From contig LLEY01000303.1 of assembly GCA_001414485.1 (NCBI GenBank), forward strand, positions 1 to 40,773: a DNA stretch of 40,773 bases, in the 5' to 3' direction. Below are positions 28,633 through 40,055 of this stretch, piece after piece. This DNA is from Calycina herbarum. Its lineage: Eukaryota; Ascomycota; Leotiomycetes; Helotiales; Pezizellaceae. How positions within the stretch are numbered: position 1 is the first letter of the stretch; every line of letters begins with the position of its first letter. Both the position numbers and the translations under genes were made by a program. Under the pieces are notes generated by a model, which worked only from the letters and a program-made list of their open reading frames with translations, did no database searches and was not told the origin of the DNA.

Positions 28633-29966
28633 AGAAGCACCACGCTCCAAAACCCACAAACTCGAATCTGCGCAATATCGCGGAAGAAATGGCAGCTAAT
28701 GGCTCTCCCCCAGAGTTTCACGACGATTCATCTAGAAGCAGCCAGGACACACAACTTCCACCCTATGAACCTACAACCACCCTCACTCCAATATCCAACA
28801 ACGCCATGAACTCGCTGAACATCACCTCGAGTCCTTCCCAAGATCACAAGAATAGTACTAAAAACTCCCCTCATACGACAATTCGGTCCGTGACCTCCGA
28901 TTCAGTACCTCCAGCTTCCATATCCAACGAAGGTCGAACGACTCCCAGTAAAGGGGAGAGGAACAATATGCCTCATTCCACGAAACCTCCAGCGATTTCC
29001 ACCTCACACTCGACACCTCCCCTCACATGGCAGAATCCAGGCGCGATGCCTGCCGGAAGCGGTCTCGTCCGGACGATATCCGCAGAATTCGGTCTCACGA
29101 GGAAATACTCCAACAACAATTTACACCTGAGCGAAGAGAATTCTTCCAATGGGAATGTATTATCACCGACAGCGACATTAGGGGCACCGGAAGCGAATCA
29201 GCAATGGAGCTCTGCGGTTGGGCGGGCGAATCTGGGGAAATCAGGACGAGTAATCGATAGACTGATGGGAGAGAATGATATGCTGAAGCGGGACCTCAAA
29301 CTGGAACGTCTACATACGGAAGAGTCGAAGCAGGCGGTGAGAATGGCCGAGGGCAAAATGGATCAGATGGCACAAGAATACGAGAGCAGGCTACATGAAG
29401 CATCTGTTCAGAAAACATTACTCAAGCGGAAAGAGAGACAGGTCGAAGATATGAAAGGTCTGATTGACATAGAGAAGCGTAAAACCGAAGCGGCCCTCGA
29501 AACCGAGCGGATATGGAAGGAGGAGCTCGAAAAAGTACAAAAAGAAGCCAGGATAAGGGTTGAGGAGGCCGAGAATTATGCTGGTCTGATGGAGGGCAGG
29601 GTCTTGGCCATGTCAAGTCATTGGAAGGATCAAGGCTCGATACTTCAGAAATCCGTCAAGGGGCTAGAGTTTGAGATCAAGGCCTTGAGCGACGAGCGGA
29701 AAAGCGACGACCAGAAGATTAAGACTCTGAATGGGATTTGCGATCAGCAGAGGATTGAACTGATACGGCTCAATGAGGAAAAGAACCAGATCTTCGAACT
29801 ATTCGAGAATTATAAAAAGCTGCAAGAAGAGGACTTGGCGGGCATCAAGAAAAACGCCAAAGAGCAGGTAGAATACAATGAGTCGCTCATCGATGAATCG
29901 AAAAAGACCCTTGGAGAACTCAAATGGGCGTTGGGGGTGAAGAAAAATGTCAGGGATGCTCAATAA
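28593..29966 (+). CDS. Coiled-coil protein of the She3 (SWI5-dependent HO expression 3) type
   Basis: Single exon, 457 aa from the ATG at 28593. The first 210 residues are Ser/Thr/Pro/Asn-rich and disordered, after a basic start MDFLRTRSRKSSLKKHH. Residues about 216-250 (GKSGRVIDRLMGENDMLKRDL) begin a long heptad-rich region to about 440 that should form a coiled coil (KRKERQVEDMKGLIDIEK, LEFEIKALSDERK, NEEKNQIFELFENYKKL). This layout matches filamentous-fungal proteins annotated as She3 family; yeast She3 is the adaptor joining the RNA-binding She2 to myosin Myo4. Whether the filamentous proteins carry mRNA is inference. The open frame extends upstream, but its first ATG is 28593. A different coiled-coil family cannot be excluded. 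Confidence 0.7.
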   Translation: MDFLRTRSRKSSLKKHHAPKPTNSNLRNIAEEMAANGSPPEFHDDSSRSSQDTQLPPYEPTTTLTPISNNAMNSLNITSSPSQDHKNSTKNSPHTTIRSVTSDSVPPASISNEGRTTPSKGERNNMPHSTKPPAISTSHSTPPLTWQNPGAMPAGSGLVRTISAEFGLTRKYSNNNLHLSEENSSNGNVLSPTATLGAPEANQQWSSAVGRANLGKSGRVIDRLMGENDMLKRDLKLERLHTEESKQAVRMAEGKMDQMAQEYESRLHEASVQKTLLKRKERQVEDMKGLIDIEKRKTEAALETERIWKEELEKVQKEARIRVEEAENYAGLMEGRVLAMSSHWKDQGSILQKSVKGLEFEIKALSDERKSDDQKIKTLNGICDQQRIELIRLNEEKNQIFELFENYKKLQEEDLAGIKKNAKEQVEYNESLIDESKKTLGELKWALGVKKNVRDAQ

Positions 29967-32257
29967 TAACCCTTTCTCGTCGCAAAATTACAATAACTCG
30001 GGATTCATTCTTCGGCGTTTGGTGTGGGAGCTGTCACATATGTACATGTGCATAATAGAGAGGGCTTACAACCTTTTTTTCTTCTTCGGTTCTTCTCGCT
30101 GGCTGCTCTCTTCTCTTTTTAGGGCATGTAGAAGGGGGGAGGGTAGGGTGTTTAACGACCAAGTTACATTTTTGATTTTGTTGTTTTCTGGGGTTCCTGG
30201 ATAAGAAAAGATCCTCTAGAGCTTTTTGGGGGAAGGAGCGAAACCTCTCTTGTTTAATTCTTTTTTTTCTCTTTCTGTTGATGTGTGCATTTGACGGGGT
30301 AAGGGTTGGCATTCTGGAAGGATGGGCCTTTGGTGTTATTAGGAGTTTTTGAGAGAGGCTTCATTCTTTTCCTCTCTCTCTTTGCGTTTCTACCTTCTGT
30401 AAATTATTCAAGGGATTGGGGGTGTATGGTACATACGATCCTTTTTTTCCCATTCATTCTTTTTTGGGTTTCTTGTAATGACTTTATGAGCTGGTACTTG
30501 TCTTTAACCTTTCCTTCGACAGCCTTTCTTTTTCTTCTTCTTTGAGACTGTTGCATGGAGAGAGGGGTGGGTCGATAGCGTGGAGGGGATGGAAGGGGTT
30601 AAAAGCCTCTTGTGTAGTTTTACTTACCATGGATAGTCTGTCCATATGGCGTTCATAGAGAAAAATTGAGAGCTGAGAATTGAGATGTTTGAGGTGTTTG
30701 AGATGATGGGGTTGGGCTGAGAGATGAAGTTGGGGGTAAGAATGTGATTGTCACCTTTGGGGGTTGCTCAAGAGAGAGAAAGTAAGGTATTCTGGGAGCT
30801 TGGAAGAGGTTGATTTGGCAGTGGTGAGTCTCGGGTTCAGTCTCAAATTTGATCCAAGCTGCTATCTAAGTTGATGTCAAAGAGGTGCTTTGGAAGCGTT
30901 GGTAAGTGAGTCTCTTCGTTCTTCAAGGCCTCTCATTTCTTTCGCCATAATCTTCTTGTCTAAGAGAAGGCAGAAGTTGCAGGATAATTAGGTGGGTATT
31001 TCGAAAATCAAGTCAAGATTAGATAGATATCTTGCTAAAGTACTCACCTTGTATTATATTCTTCGTGTTGACAAACTCTAGGTAGGTACTTGTACCAGTA
31101 AGGTACGTGGTGTGCCAAGTCTCAAAGCTGAATTTAAGCTATGGGGGACGTAATAAAGTTTAGTGGACTTGGTTGCTTTTTGAGCTGGGAATATCTTAGT
31201 AAGCGGTAGCACCTGCCGCTAGATGTTGGACCAAAACATATGAGCTGTCTAACTACACTCTATTGTTGACATGGCAGGTTCTGGTCTCCTTTGGTGGTGG
31301 TGGGTGCTCCACAAACTTCTCCAAGCAAACATCTTGAAACAAGAGCCTGGGAAAACAGTACACAAAGAGGTGAGTTCCTGTTTACAAAGTTTTTGATACC
31401 ACGCTGACTTGCAAAGTTGAACTCGAGGTACTTGAGGGCTTACAAACTTGAGGTAATAGTGAAGCTCACGAGTCACAATACCTTCGAATAAGACCTCTCC
31501 ATCTTCCACCTGCAGCTTCCCAAGACCCCTGCTCTTGTGGAAATTAATTTCTTCTTCTCAACCACTTCACTTCTTACCTGTCACAAAAAGACGGAAGGAT
31601 ATGCAGGCTGTTTGCTTTGATATATAATCAAAAAGCGGCTCCTATTCCCTCTCGCATCTATTTCTCGAAGGTGAGCATCTTTTCCAGTCTTCTTCGAATC
31701 CCTCTGCAAGATGCAATGGCTTGAATAGCATAGCAAGAGAGAGCCTCAGCCTTGTTTCAACATTGGTCTATTTGCTATACCAAGAACAAGCAAATTGAGC
31801 AGCTCTGTTGTATGCTCCAATTCGATCCTCATCACCTGTTCTCGCTCAAAGTTTCAAGGATGGAAATGCGGCTAATCAATTGCTATGTAGGTCAGTCGTT
31901 GGCAGATATATAAGCCAATAGCTTTGTCATAGCCCCAAGCGCAACTACCCCACGAGCGCCAAAGGTGAATGACGTCTGAAGCCTAATTTTACACGCTGCT
32001 TTATTTCAAAGTGCTGCTCGCTTCCTCCGTATATTTCTCTTAATTGTGGTTGGTGCAAAAAGCGGCGGTGGATTACGCTTTTCCTCTATCGCTCGGCCGC
32101 ACTTGCTCTTTTCAAAATAACAACCACCACCCCCGCCGCCTCCTCCAGCCTTTCAAGGTCTGGTCAACCTACCTCTCTTTACCCAAATACGAAAACCTCA
32201 ATCACAACCTAATTTCGCTCCGCATCGACGTCTTCATCGACGATAAAATCCTCGGCC
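29967..32257. other. 2.3-kb intergenic region
   Basis: Between the She3-like gene and the KH-like gene. It is T- and G-rich with pyrimidine tracts (30070-30130, 30255-30275, 30360-30545). The 86-codon minus frame at 31249-31509 and the plus frames at 29947-30545 have no domain features and low complexity. No repeat family, tRNA or conserved motif was recognised. A non-coding transcript or the long promoter of the downstream gene is possible but unsupported. Confidence 0.45.
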
Positions 32258-35200
32258 ATGGCGTCAATTCCAGGTCGTCACAGCACCAATGGCTCCGGAT
32301 CCCGGACAGGTGCAGATATCGCACTTAACTTTGCCTACCGAGATGTCATCGTTACCTCGGAGTGGCATTTCAAGTCCGCTGGATACCTCGATCTCATCGA
32401 CCGATTCAGAGCTTCCCTTGAGAAGAACTGCCTCGGCGTAAGTAGAATGCGCTCCCCCTTAATGCTTCGCTATTTCCGCGTTGCACCTATCTTTCCGGCT
32501 TCATGCCAGCTCCACTCGGCGTCGACACTGTTCAAACCGCTACTAACTTTCTCCAGGACGGAGATATGGTCCTCAAATGCGGCTGGAATGATAAGAAACA
32601 CTGCTTTGAGTTTATGTGCCGTCACGATATTGCCGATGCCGCTCAATATCTCTTCCTCAAGGCAATGATGGAGCTCATCGCCGAGGAGGAAGGGAAGAAT
32701 GGACTCAAGAGCACCGCCTCAAAGCGCAAGCGTCGTGGCTCCAATGGCAGCGACTCTGATACTGATGATGATTCTGATTCCGATGCTGATGCTATTTCCG
32801 ATTTCGACTCTGGCTATCTCGGCCCCATTATCAACGAATCCTCTCCAGTAAGTTGCTTATATCCCTCTGGATTGCACATTCGCTAACCTTCTACAGCTCG
32901 CTAGTGACAAAATCCAACGCCTTGCTATTATCTTGGCACAACGTAACTTGCCCTCCAACCCAAACACATCATACCCGCCACAAATTGCTCTTTGTAAAGA
33001 ACAAGAGACATGGACCTGCGCAGATGGATTGGAGCATTTGTTGTGCCTCCGCACAGTCAATCAACTTGTTGAATCGACTGGTTGCGTTATCGTCATTGAC
33101 TTGGATGCAAAGGCCGTTTATCTCGGTGCTCGCGAAGAGGAGCAAATCCATCAGGCAGTTTGTAGGCTTGATAATATCCAAAAATATTCGGTTAGTCTTC
33201 ATGAATCCATGTCGTTGAATGGCCTTTCTAACGCATCCACAGGACAAACTTCCTCCTCTCCTCTGCCATGTCTTTTATACTGAATCCACCGATGACTTCG
33301 AACTTTCCCTCAAATACTTGCAGGATGTCAGAATTAACGGAAGAAAATTCTTTGACACAACCCTCTTGGACCCCAAGAGCATTAAATCCCACTTAGGCGC
33401 TTCAGAGGATGACATTCATACGGGTGTCACCGTCCGCTGTGCTACTCTGGACACGCAAGGAAGTTACAAACCTATCTCCAAGTCCATTGCCACTGGCATT
33501 GAACCTGCCATTGATTTCGTGCGTGAACCATGGACTCGGTTCTCATACAATTCTAGAGGAACCAATGATCCGGCCAGACACTTTGTTAATAAACCTGTTC
33601 ACGTTGAAGCACCAAAGCTTTCAAGTTCCGCTTCAGAAGCCTCTTCGAAGAATCAATATCCCTCCATTCTTCCGGATGATAATAAGCCTCCAATCCCGGT
33701 TGGCCAAAAGATCGAGAAGTGGCAAGCAACGGTAGAGGCGACCAAGATACCTGGAGGCACGCCATTATCTGTATTAGCACTACGACCTAATCAGAATATA
33801 AATGGTAAGTCAATTATCCCCAACCGCTTTTCTTTTTTCTAGGGCTCAAGACTAATCAGTATCAGGAAACGCAAGAGGTTCATGGGACCTTTGCGAGGGA
33901 TCTTTGACTCCACGGTTCGAGAACACAGTGAGAGCTAACGAACACCTGGGAATTCCTAGGCACGCAAATGTGCGACCTCACCAAGTGCAGTCCATTCAAT
34001 ACATGCAGGCTGTAAGTAATATATCCCCAAGGAGCTGTTCCAAGCTGACGATACTCTAGGCTGCAAACACTTCTCAGGTGAACACCTCGGCCAACTCCCC
34101 CATGACGTTGGCACAACGCGTGGCAGTAAATGGAGCACCAGTTAGGCCAAATGATTTCCCCAGCTTGCCTGGACCCAGCGTCTCTCAATCTCAACGCAAG
34201 GTCACAGCGCGTAGCTCTTCTTCCTCCATTGATACCACTGTCATGGTTCAGTCTTCTGCAAGTAATAGAGGCAGTTTCTCTGCTACGCCCAATGGTCCCT
34301 CCCAGGTCCCTACAAAGGTTGCTCCTGGCGTCATCTCCATCAAACCCAATGGAAAGGTCGCCAAAGTCTCCAAGGTAGCAAAGCCTGCCTCAACAGCAAT
34401 AGAGCAAACTGCCCCCCAGCAGAACTCCCACAACCCCCAACAAATTGGCACCATCCAAAATAGAGTGCTACAACCAATTCCTCCGAGTGTAGGTCGTGTT
34501 GAGGATGCTAGGCTTGCCCCAACACCCAATGGTGGAACTGCCAGATCAACCATGTCTATCATGGACCAAGACAATGATTTATTGGAAGGTTTCGCATGTC
34601 TTCAACCTCCTCCCGCTGAAACCCTTCAGAAAACCTCAGAGTGGGATTCTAGATCTTTTCACAGTACGATGAACCAAAAAGCTGGAAAGAAGCGACCAAA
34701 TGGAAACCCGAAGAAGAACCCATTCGCTGGTCGACTTGAAGCCCCCGAGTACCCTGTCCCCGTTCGCGCACGGTCTGTCACTGCTCTTACCGTTAAGAAA
34801 GGCCCTGACCCGATCCCTGAATTTACCCAGAAGGTCGACCAGTGCTTTGAAGAGCTTCTCACTGGACTTAGAGGTTTTCAAGGCAAGATTCACATTCGAG
34901 TCGAGTTTGGCCGAATCTTATTGAACGATGTCAAGCCAATGCACATTGCTGATAAGGATATTCCTGGTGGCACCTTGAGTGAGAATGCTCTACGACAGAT
35001 TCTTGAGGGGGGACCGAATATGTACAAAGACGCCATCCGGCCAATTACTCGGTTTACCAATGTGCTCACCACCTCTCCGAAAGAGATCGATACTTTATTG
35101 AGTACAACTTCAGCGGGTGGTTTACTATGGGAGAGAAATTACGATAGCTGGGGTGTGGTGTATGAGTTCATGTTTCGCGATTCTAAGTCTGAGGGTCTAT

Positions 35201-36029
35201 TCTCTATTGAAATTGACGGGGAAAGATTCAAGGCTAAGATCAAGGACCTTCGGGAGTTTGGTGTCATTTTTGTTCACGGCACTAAGCGGCATTGGGATTG
35301 TCGAATCTCTGCAACAGGAGACGACGGCAATACCAACCCAGAACACAAGGAGAGATACGGTGCTTTGGTTGATATGCTTCTTGCTACACTGTATATTCCG
35401 TAAGTGATAAATCTTCTCGTTGAGTTTTTGACCTGACGCTGACCAATTATTAGAGCTTCAACGCAAGCAGTGGCAAAATTTGAGCTTGATCCTGCAACTT
35501 CGGAGCAATTCCCCTTCATGGGAGCCAGAGTTCAAAGATATACTACTCATTTAAGCCAGAATGGCCGTTCGATTCTAAAACTCACAGAAGTTATTCCATT
35601 GCCAGCCAACAAAGGTCAAATCGACGATCATATTGTATTTGTTGGCGAAGAAGTAAAGCCAGGCGAAGATTCTAAATCTCTCAAGAACTGGTCTGTCGTC
35701 TCGATCGAAAGCACCGCGGCAAATAAGCTTCTTGAGCAAAACGAGAATCTTGAGTTGGGAGAGGAGGCAGGATGGACACCGGAGACAATGGCGAGCGCCG
35801 GAGTTACAAAGGATCTGTACCTTCCTGCTTGCGCTATGCTAACTAGTATGTGCGGAGTTGGAATTCACAACAACAATAGTCTTGTTGCCCGCGCCGTTCC
35901 ACGACCAGTTGTCCTCCCGGAGCCAGCCATCGCGCCATCGGTAAGTTGAATTGTGTTACAATCTATTTTTATTTTTTTGGAGAATAAGATGACTGACTTG
36001 ATATCTTCACACAGACTGGTTGGTGGTAA
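32258..36029 (+). CDS. Uncharacterised 1,104-aa protein with KH-like segment
   Basis: Eight exons: 32258-32437, 32557-32847, 32897-33190, 33243-33804, 33866-34011, 34060-35399, 35454-35940 and 36015-36029. All phases close, and the first intron has a perfect TACTAAC branch site. The last exon encodes only Thr-Gly-Trp-Trp and the stop. The N-terminal 95 residues are globular (VIVTSEWHFKSAGYLDLIDRF; KKHCFEFMCRHDIADAAQYL). A basic/acidic patch (SKRKRRG then Ser/Asp repeats) resembles a nuclear localisation signal with phosphosites. VNQLVESTGCVIVIDLDAKA and VYLGAREEEQIHQAV have the pattern of a KH RNA-binding fold. A long Pro/Ser/Asn-rich linker precedes a folded C-terminal third (KIHIRVEFGRILLNDV, LLWERNYDSWGVVYEFMF, FGVIFVHGTKRHWDCRI). 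No named family is recognised, and the KH assignment is by pattern only. Confidence 0.78.
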
Positions 36030-37336
36030 ATTCATTCTGGGCTCCAGACTGCCGCTCAAAGAAAGGTTAAATCGATGATTCTGAAATTAAGGCGGGATTT
36101 GCAGGTTTTTTACATTTTTCGCTGGTCAACTTTCCGAATACCGACGTCACCACTACACAACATTGCTCTCGCTTATTATTGATGGATGGGGGGATTTGCA
36201 TTTGCACTGGATTTGATGGTGGGAGAGAGCAATTGTATTTATTACTGTAAGAGTATTCGAGCGTTACTGATGGGCCCCGCACTGTGACTGGCAAAGAGGG
36301 GCAGGGTGGTCGGTCGGTAATTCGCAAGAGATACTCCCGGCTGCTTTGTTATTGGGCTTTTGCTCTACTGGGTTGCTTTACTGATTCATTGTTGGTGAAA
36401 CCCGACGTTTGTTCATAATTCAATCGATTAAACTTTTTAAACAATGTGCCTTGATATTTGAGATGGTGATTTGAGATTCTTCATGAAATGGGTATGAGAG
36501 AGGGACTATCTCCCGGGAATACATGCTTGCTCGACAACAAAGGTTGGAAGAATCAGGGACTCGTCCTTTTGATTACCAATGATCTCACATAAGTAGATTG
36601 TTCAAGACAATTTCGAGGTACCAGAAAGGCGGCTCGGAACTCCTACAATTCCTTAGAAACAAGATCCAAAATATGTGTTAAATGCTTGTATTTGAATTAC
36701 AGTCAATAATTCGCAATATCTATATTAGACCTGAACCCAAACCTAATTCTACCCTAAACCAGACCAAAAACCAAAAACCAAAAACCAACATACTATCATT
36801 CATTCCACTGTCCCATTTATACGAACAAAAAACTAAGAACACAATATCGCCCACGCTGCGCTCGCCCACCACATGCCTTTCGCGAAGTAGGACATTGAAT
36901 CCTGCATCGTCCTAATAACCAAAAGAGAAAAAAAACCAACGCCACGCCATGCCATGCCATTTAATATCATGCAGAAGAACCGAACGGCAATGAGAGCGAG
37001 GCCCCGGTATGTATATAAGGTTGACGGGAGAGGAAGATGATGATCTCTATAATATGTGAGTCCGAAAGTTACGAATCATGCTTTCCAAAACGATAAAGAG
37101 TGCATTCTATGTATTCCTCCCACCAATCCCATCGTATATATATGATCGAATGCCTTTGAAGTCTTTTCTTTTTGGAAAACTCGCCTCCCCATATGCAAGA
37201 TGATGATGTGTTTGTTTGTGTTTGTACTGGTATGCCGTGATGAATCTTCTCTTCTCTTCGGAGTCGCCGCCCCTCTCTTCTCTTCTTGTATGTTCCTTGT
37301 TCTCTCGCTTTCTCGCCATCTCTTTCTTTAATCATA
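36030..37336. other. 1.3-kb intergenic region between convergent genes
   Basis: Shared 3' region of the KH-like gene (+) and the phosphatase (-). Holds a short CCAAAAA tandem run near 36766-36786, GCCAT repeats near 36947-36960 and a CT-rich tract near 37245-37330. Short frames on both strands are repeat-derived. No gene recognised. Confidence 0.5.
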
Positions 37337-40055
37337 TCATCTTCTCGTCACATTACCATCGCTATCACTCCTCTGATGACCCGGTTTTCCCGTGTTAGTA
37401 GATTGCTGCGCAACCCATTCCAGTATAGCCTCATAGCATAAGACGTACTGTCGAAGACTTTGAACCATACTCAATCGTTGACCTCTAAAGTCTTCAACCG
37501 TCTTCTCGATCAAATCCAGGTCTTGATCAAATATCCAATCGCTGTCAACCCCGACAGATTTCTTTTTCCCCTTGCCCATGTAATCCCCTTCGTTGGATGT
37601 CATACCTTCCATTGGTGTTACACCACTGGTAATCTCTTTACGCTGGCGTTTAAGCATATCGATTACTGAATCGATGGTACAGAAAGTACCTGTGCGTCCA
37701 CAACCAGCACTGCAGTGAACAAGTATGGGTCGTGGAGCTTCATTCAACTCGGGATCATCAGAGCGGGGCGAGGTAGTCGATGAGGAAGCAGCTCGTTGCA
37801 TCAGATTGGTGAGTTCCACAAGACTCAAAAGTTGATCTGAACTTGCCGGCGCGCCAAAATCGGGCCAGGAAGAATAGTGAACTTGGGTTATCTCTCGCAT
37901 AGGAGAGAATGGTTGTCCAGCATGTGACAAGGTAAATTTTCTGACAATCGCATGTGGAGGTTCTTGTGGTGGTAGTGGGGGCGCGGCTTCTGCGGTAGTC
38001 GCGGCTCTTCTTCGACCGATATCTTGTAGACGACCCACAGGCGAGCGGTGTTGTTTCCTTGGGTCGAGAGATACTCTTTTCTCTGAAAGACCTCTGAGCT
38101 TCAATGGACCCAGTTGCTGGTTCTCCCAATATTGATGGCATTTTAATCGTCCATCCTCAGTCTCCGCAGTAAGCATCACGATGACTCTAACGTCTTGATC
38201 CCAAACCACACTCCAAAAATCCTACCAATTGTTAGTCAAGTGAAATAAAGGTTGGAAAAGTCAGACTTACTTCGAATGTAGCAGGAAGAGGCCCTTGCGA
38301 TGCAATGTACCTCTTGTTACTTCTCGAAGGATGAATGTGACTGGCATTGACATAATCGCAGGCGCCGTCGGGGCGATTTTGTAATTTTACTCTAGCATGC
38401 TCAAAAGGCCAAATGTTGTTGTATCGGTTTTTACTGCCCTTCTCGATTCCGGCGATTTGAACCTTCTTGGAATCTAGTGCTGGTGTCCCGTACGATACTT
38501 CGTGGGAAAGAGCCTTGGTCATTCTTGACTGCTCAGCAAGCTCAAGTCGTAGGAATTTATCGGCAATTCTCTTGCCGTGGTCTTCTTTGGCAGCAGCCTT
38601 TGATAGCCATGTTGGCAGCATTTTCTGTGTGGTTTGGCCGAATAATTCCGGCACCTTGACTTCCAGTTGACCCACTCCATCCAATAGATCTGTATTTTGT
38701 CGTATATTACCAAAGAAAGGATTAGCAGCATTCTTGTTTGCTGGCATTTGGCAGCCACCAGCGACGGGAGCTACAACAGACTGCGAAGTTCCAAGTGATA
38801 GGCTGATCTTGGAAGATTTATTTTCTTGTGACGATTGGCCGTCTATTAATTGGGGACAACTTTGAGAAAAGTGTGCAAATCCACCCCGCAAGATATAGCT
38901 CGTACCATGCCATCCTTCGTTGGAAAATTTCTTAAGAGTATTCACGGCAGACAGAGCATCCTTCTTCTCTGTTGAGTGGAAGTCATACACGATGACGTAT
39001 CTTGTGTTTCTCCATTCCGAGAATCTTTCCTTATCAGCATCTGTACTGAAGGTATCCTGGAGTTTTTGGAGATTGAAAGAGGGTCTTTTTAGTAAAGTTG
39101 TAGGAATACAGAGATTGAGTGCACCCTGTATGCGAGAAGCACCATATTGAGGGGAAACCCGCAGGTCCAGCAGCAAGTATTGTGAGGAGGGCAAACGTTG
39201 CAATAATTCCTGGAGCTGAGATGGCGTTATCAGCGCCGGGCCTTCCTCCAATGAAGATGGTAAAGTATCGGCACGAGACTGCATCTTTTGCTGTGCTCGT
39301 ACTTGTGGCGACGGGGGATTAGCTCTGTTTTGAGGAAGGGAGAGTCGAGGGTGTCTTTCGTCAACATAGGAGAGTGTATCTCGCTGCGTGGGAGGATTTG
39401 CTGGGCTAATAGTAAGAGGAGATTGCTGACGAGGAATATCGAAAAAGGATGGGGTCGGTGTGACTCTGGCAGGCGTAGGATGACGAGAACCGCGGCTGCT
39501 ATCGAGGTCTATACGTTCTGGGTTCACATCACGGCGGATCGGTTGTGACCTTGGAGAAGCGGGATTCTCAGTATCGGTTCTCGTTGGTTTCCGCTCAGGC
39601 TTTGGACGTCCATGAGGACCTGGCGATGACGCAAAATGTGACAAATTTCCATGCCCCAAACTGAAGCCCTTTCCGCCCTCTGTCTGCCTCCTGAAAGCTT
39701 CGAATTCGGGATTGGCGTCCAGTGGTAAATGTTTTGGCGAATCTGCTCCAAAAGAGACAATCGATGATGTCCCACCCCAATTGTCTTGCGGACCTACCGC
39801 AGAAGCCCTAGGATCACTTGCTGGTTCCACAATGAGGCCAAAATAATTCGGACTTGGAGTTCGCGCTTCGACGTGTGCAGGCGATCGTAGTAGTGGAGGT
39901 AGAGCTTGACCAACTGAGGGAGGAATTCTTGAGGGACTCAATGGAGTCGTCGACGGCCGCATTGCTGTTTTCTGCAGATGTGATTGCGAGGTGGAATGTC
40001 CGTGGGAAGGAGTTGACCTTGGAATGGGTGGTCTAGCCACTGTTTTTGTTACCAT
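37337..40055 (-). CDS. Protein tyrosine phosphatase with N-terminal rhodanese-like domain (Pyp1/Pyp2 type)
   Basis: Classical tyrosine-specific phosphatase; fission-yeast Pyp1/Pyp2 and related fungal enzymes dephosphorylate stress MAP kinases. Two exons on the minus strand: 40055-38271 and 38221-37337 (889 aa), with a 49-bp intron. The first 270 residues are Pro/Ser-rich and disordered. A rhodanese/Cdc25-like domain at about 275-400 (QYLLLDLRVSPQYGASRIQG, TRYVIVYDFHS, SYILRGGF) lacks the catalytic cysteine (Asp-Phe-His where CX5R would lie), as in non-catalytic MAPK-binding versions, and has a basic LLKRPSF segment. PTP domain: NRYNNIWPFEHARVKL, the substrate-loop-like DYVNASHI, splice-restored PATFEDFWSVVWDQ, the WPD loop (714-716) and the HCSAGCGRTG signature with Cys765 and Arg771. 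An insert of about 45 residues separates the signature helix from RLSMVQSLRQYVLCYEAI. MAPK specificity is inferred from the family. Confidence 0.9.

Noticed and set aside
31249..31509. 86-codon minus-strand frame starting MEDGEVLFEGIV
   Set aside because: The start looks protein-like, but the rest is Cys/His/Trp-rich without a pattern and no partner exon was found.
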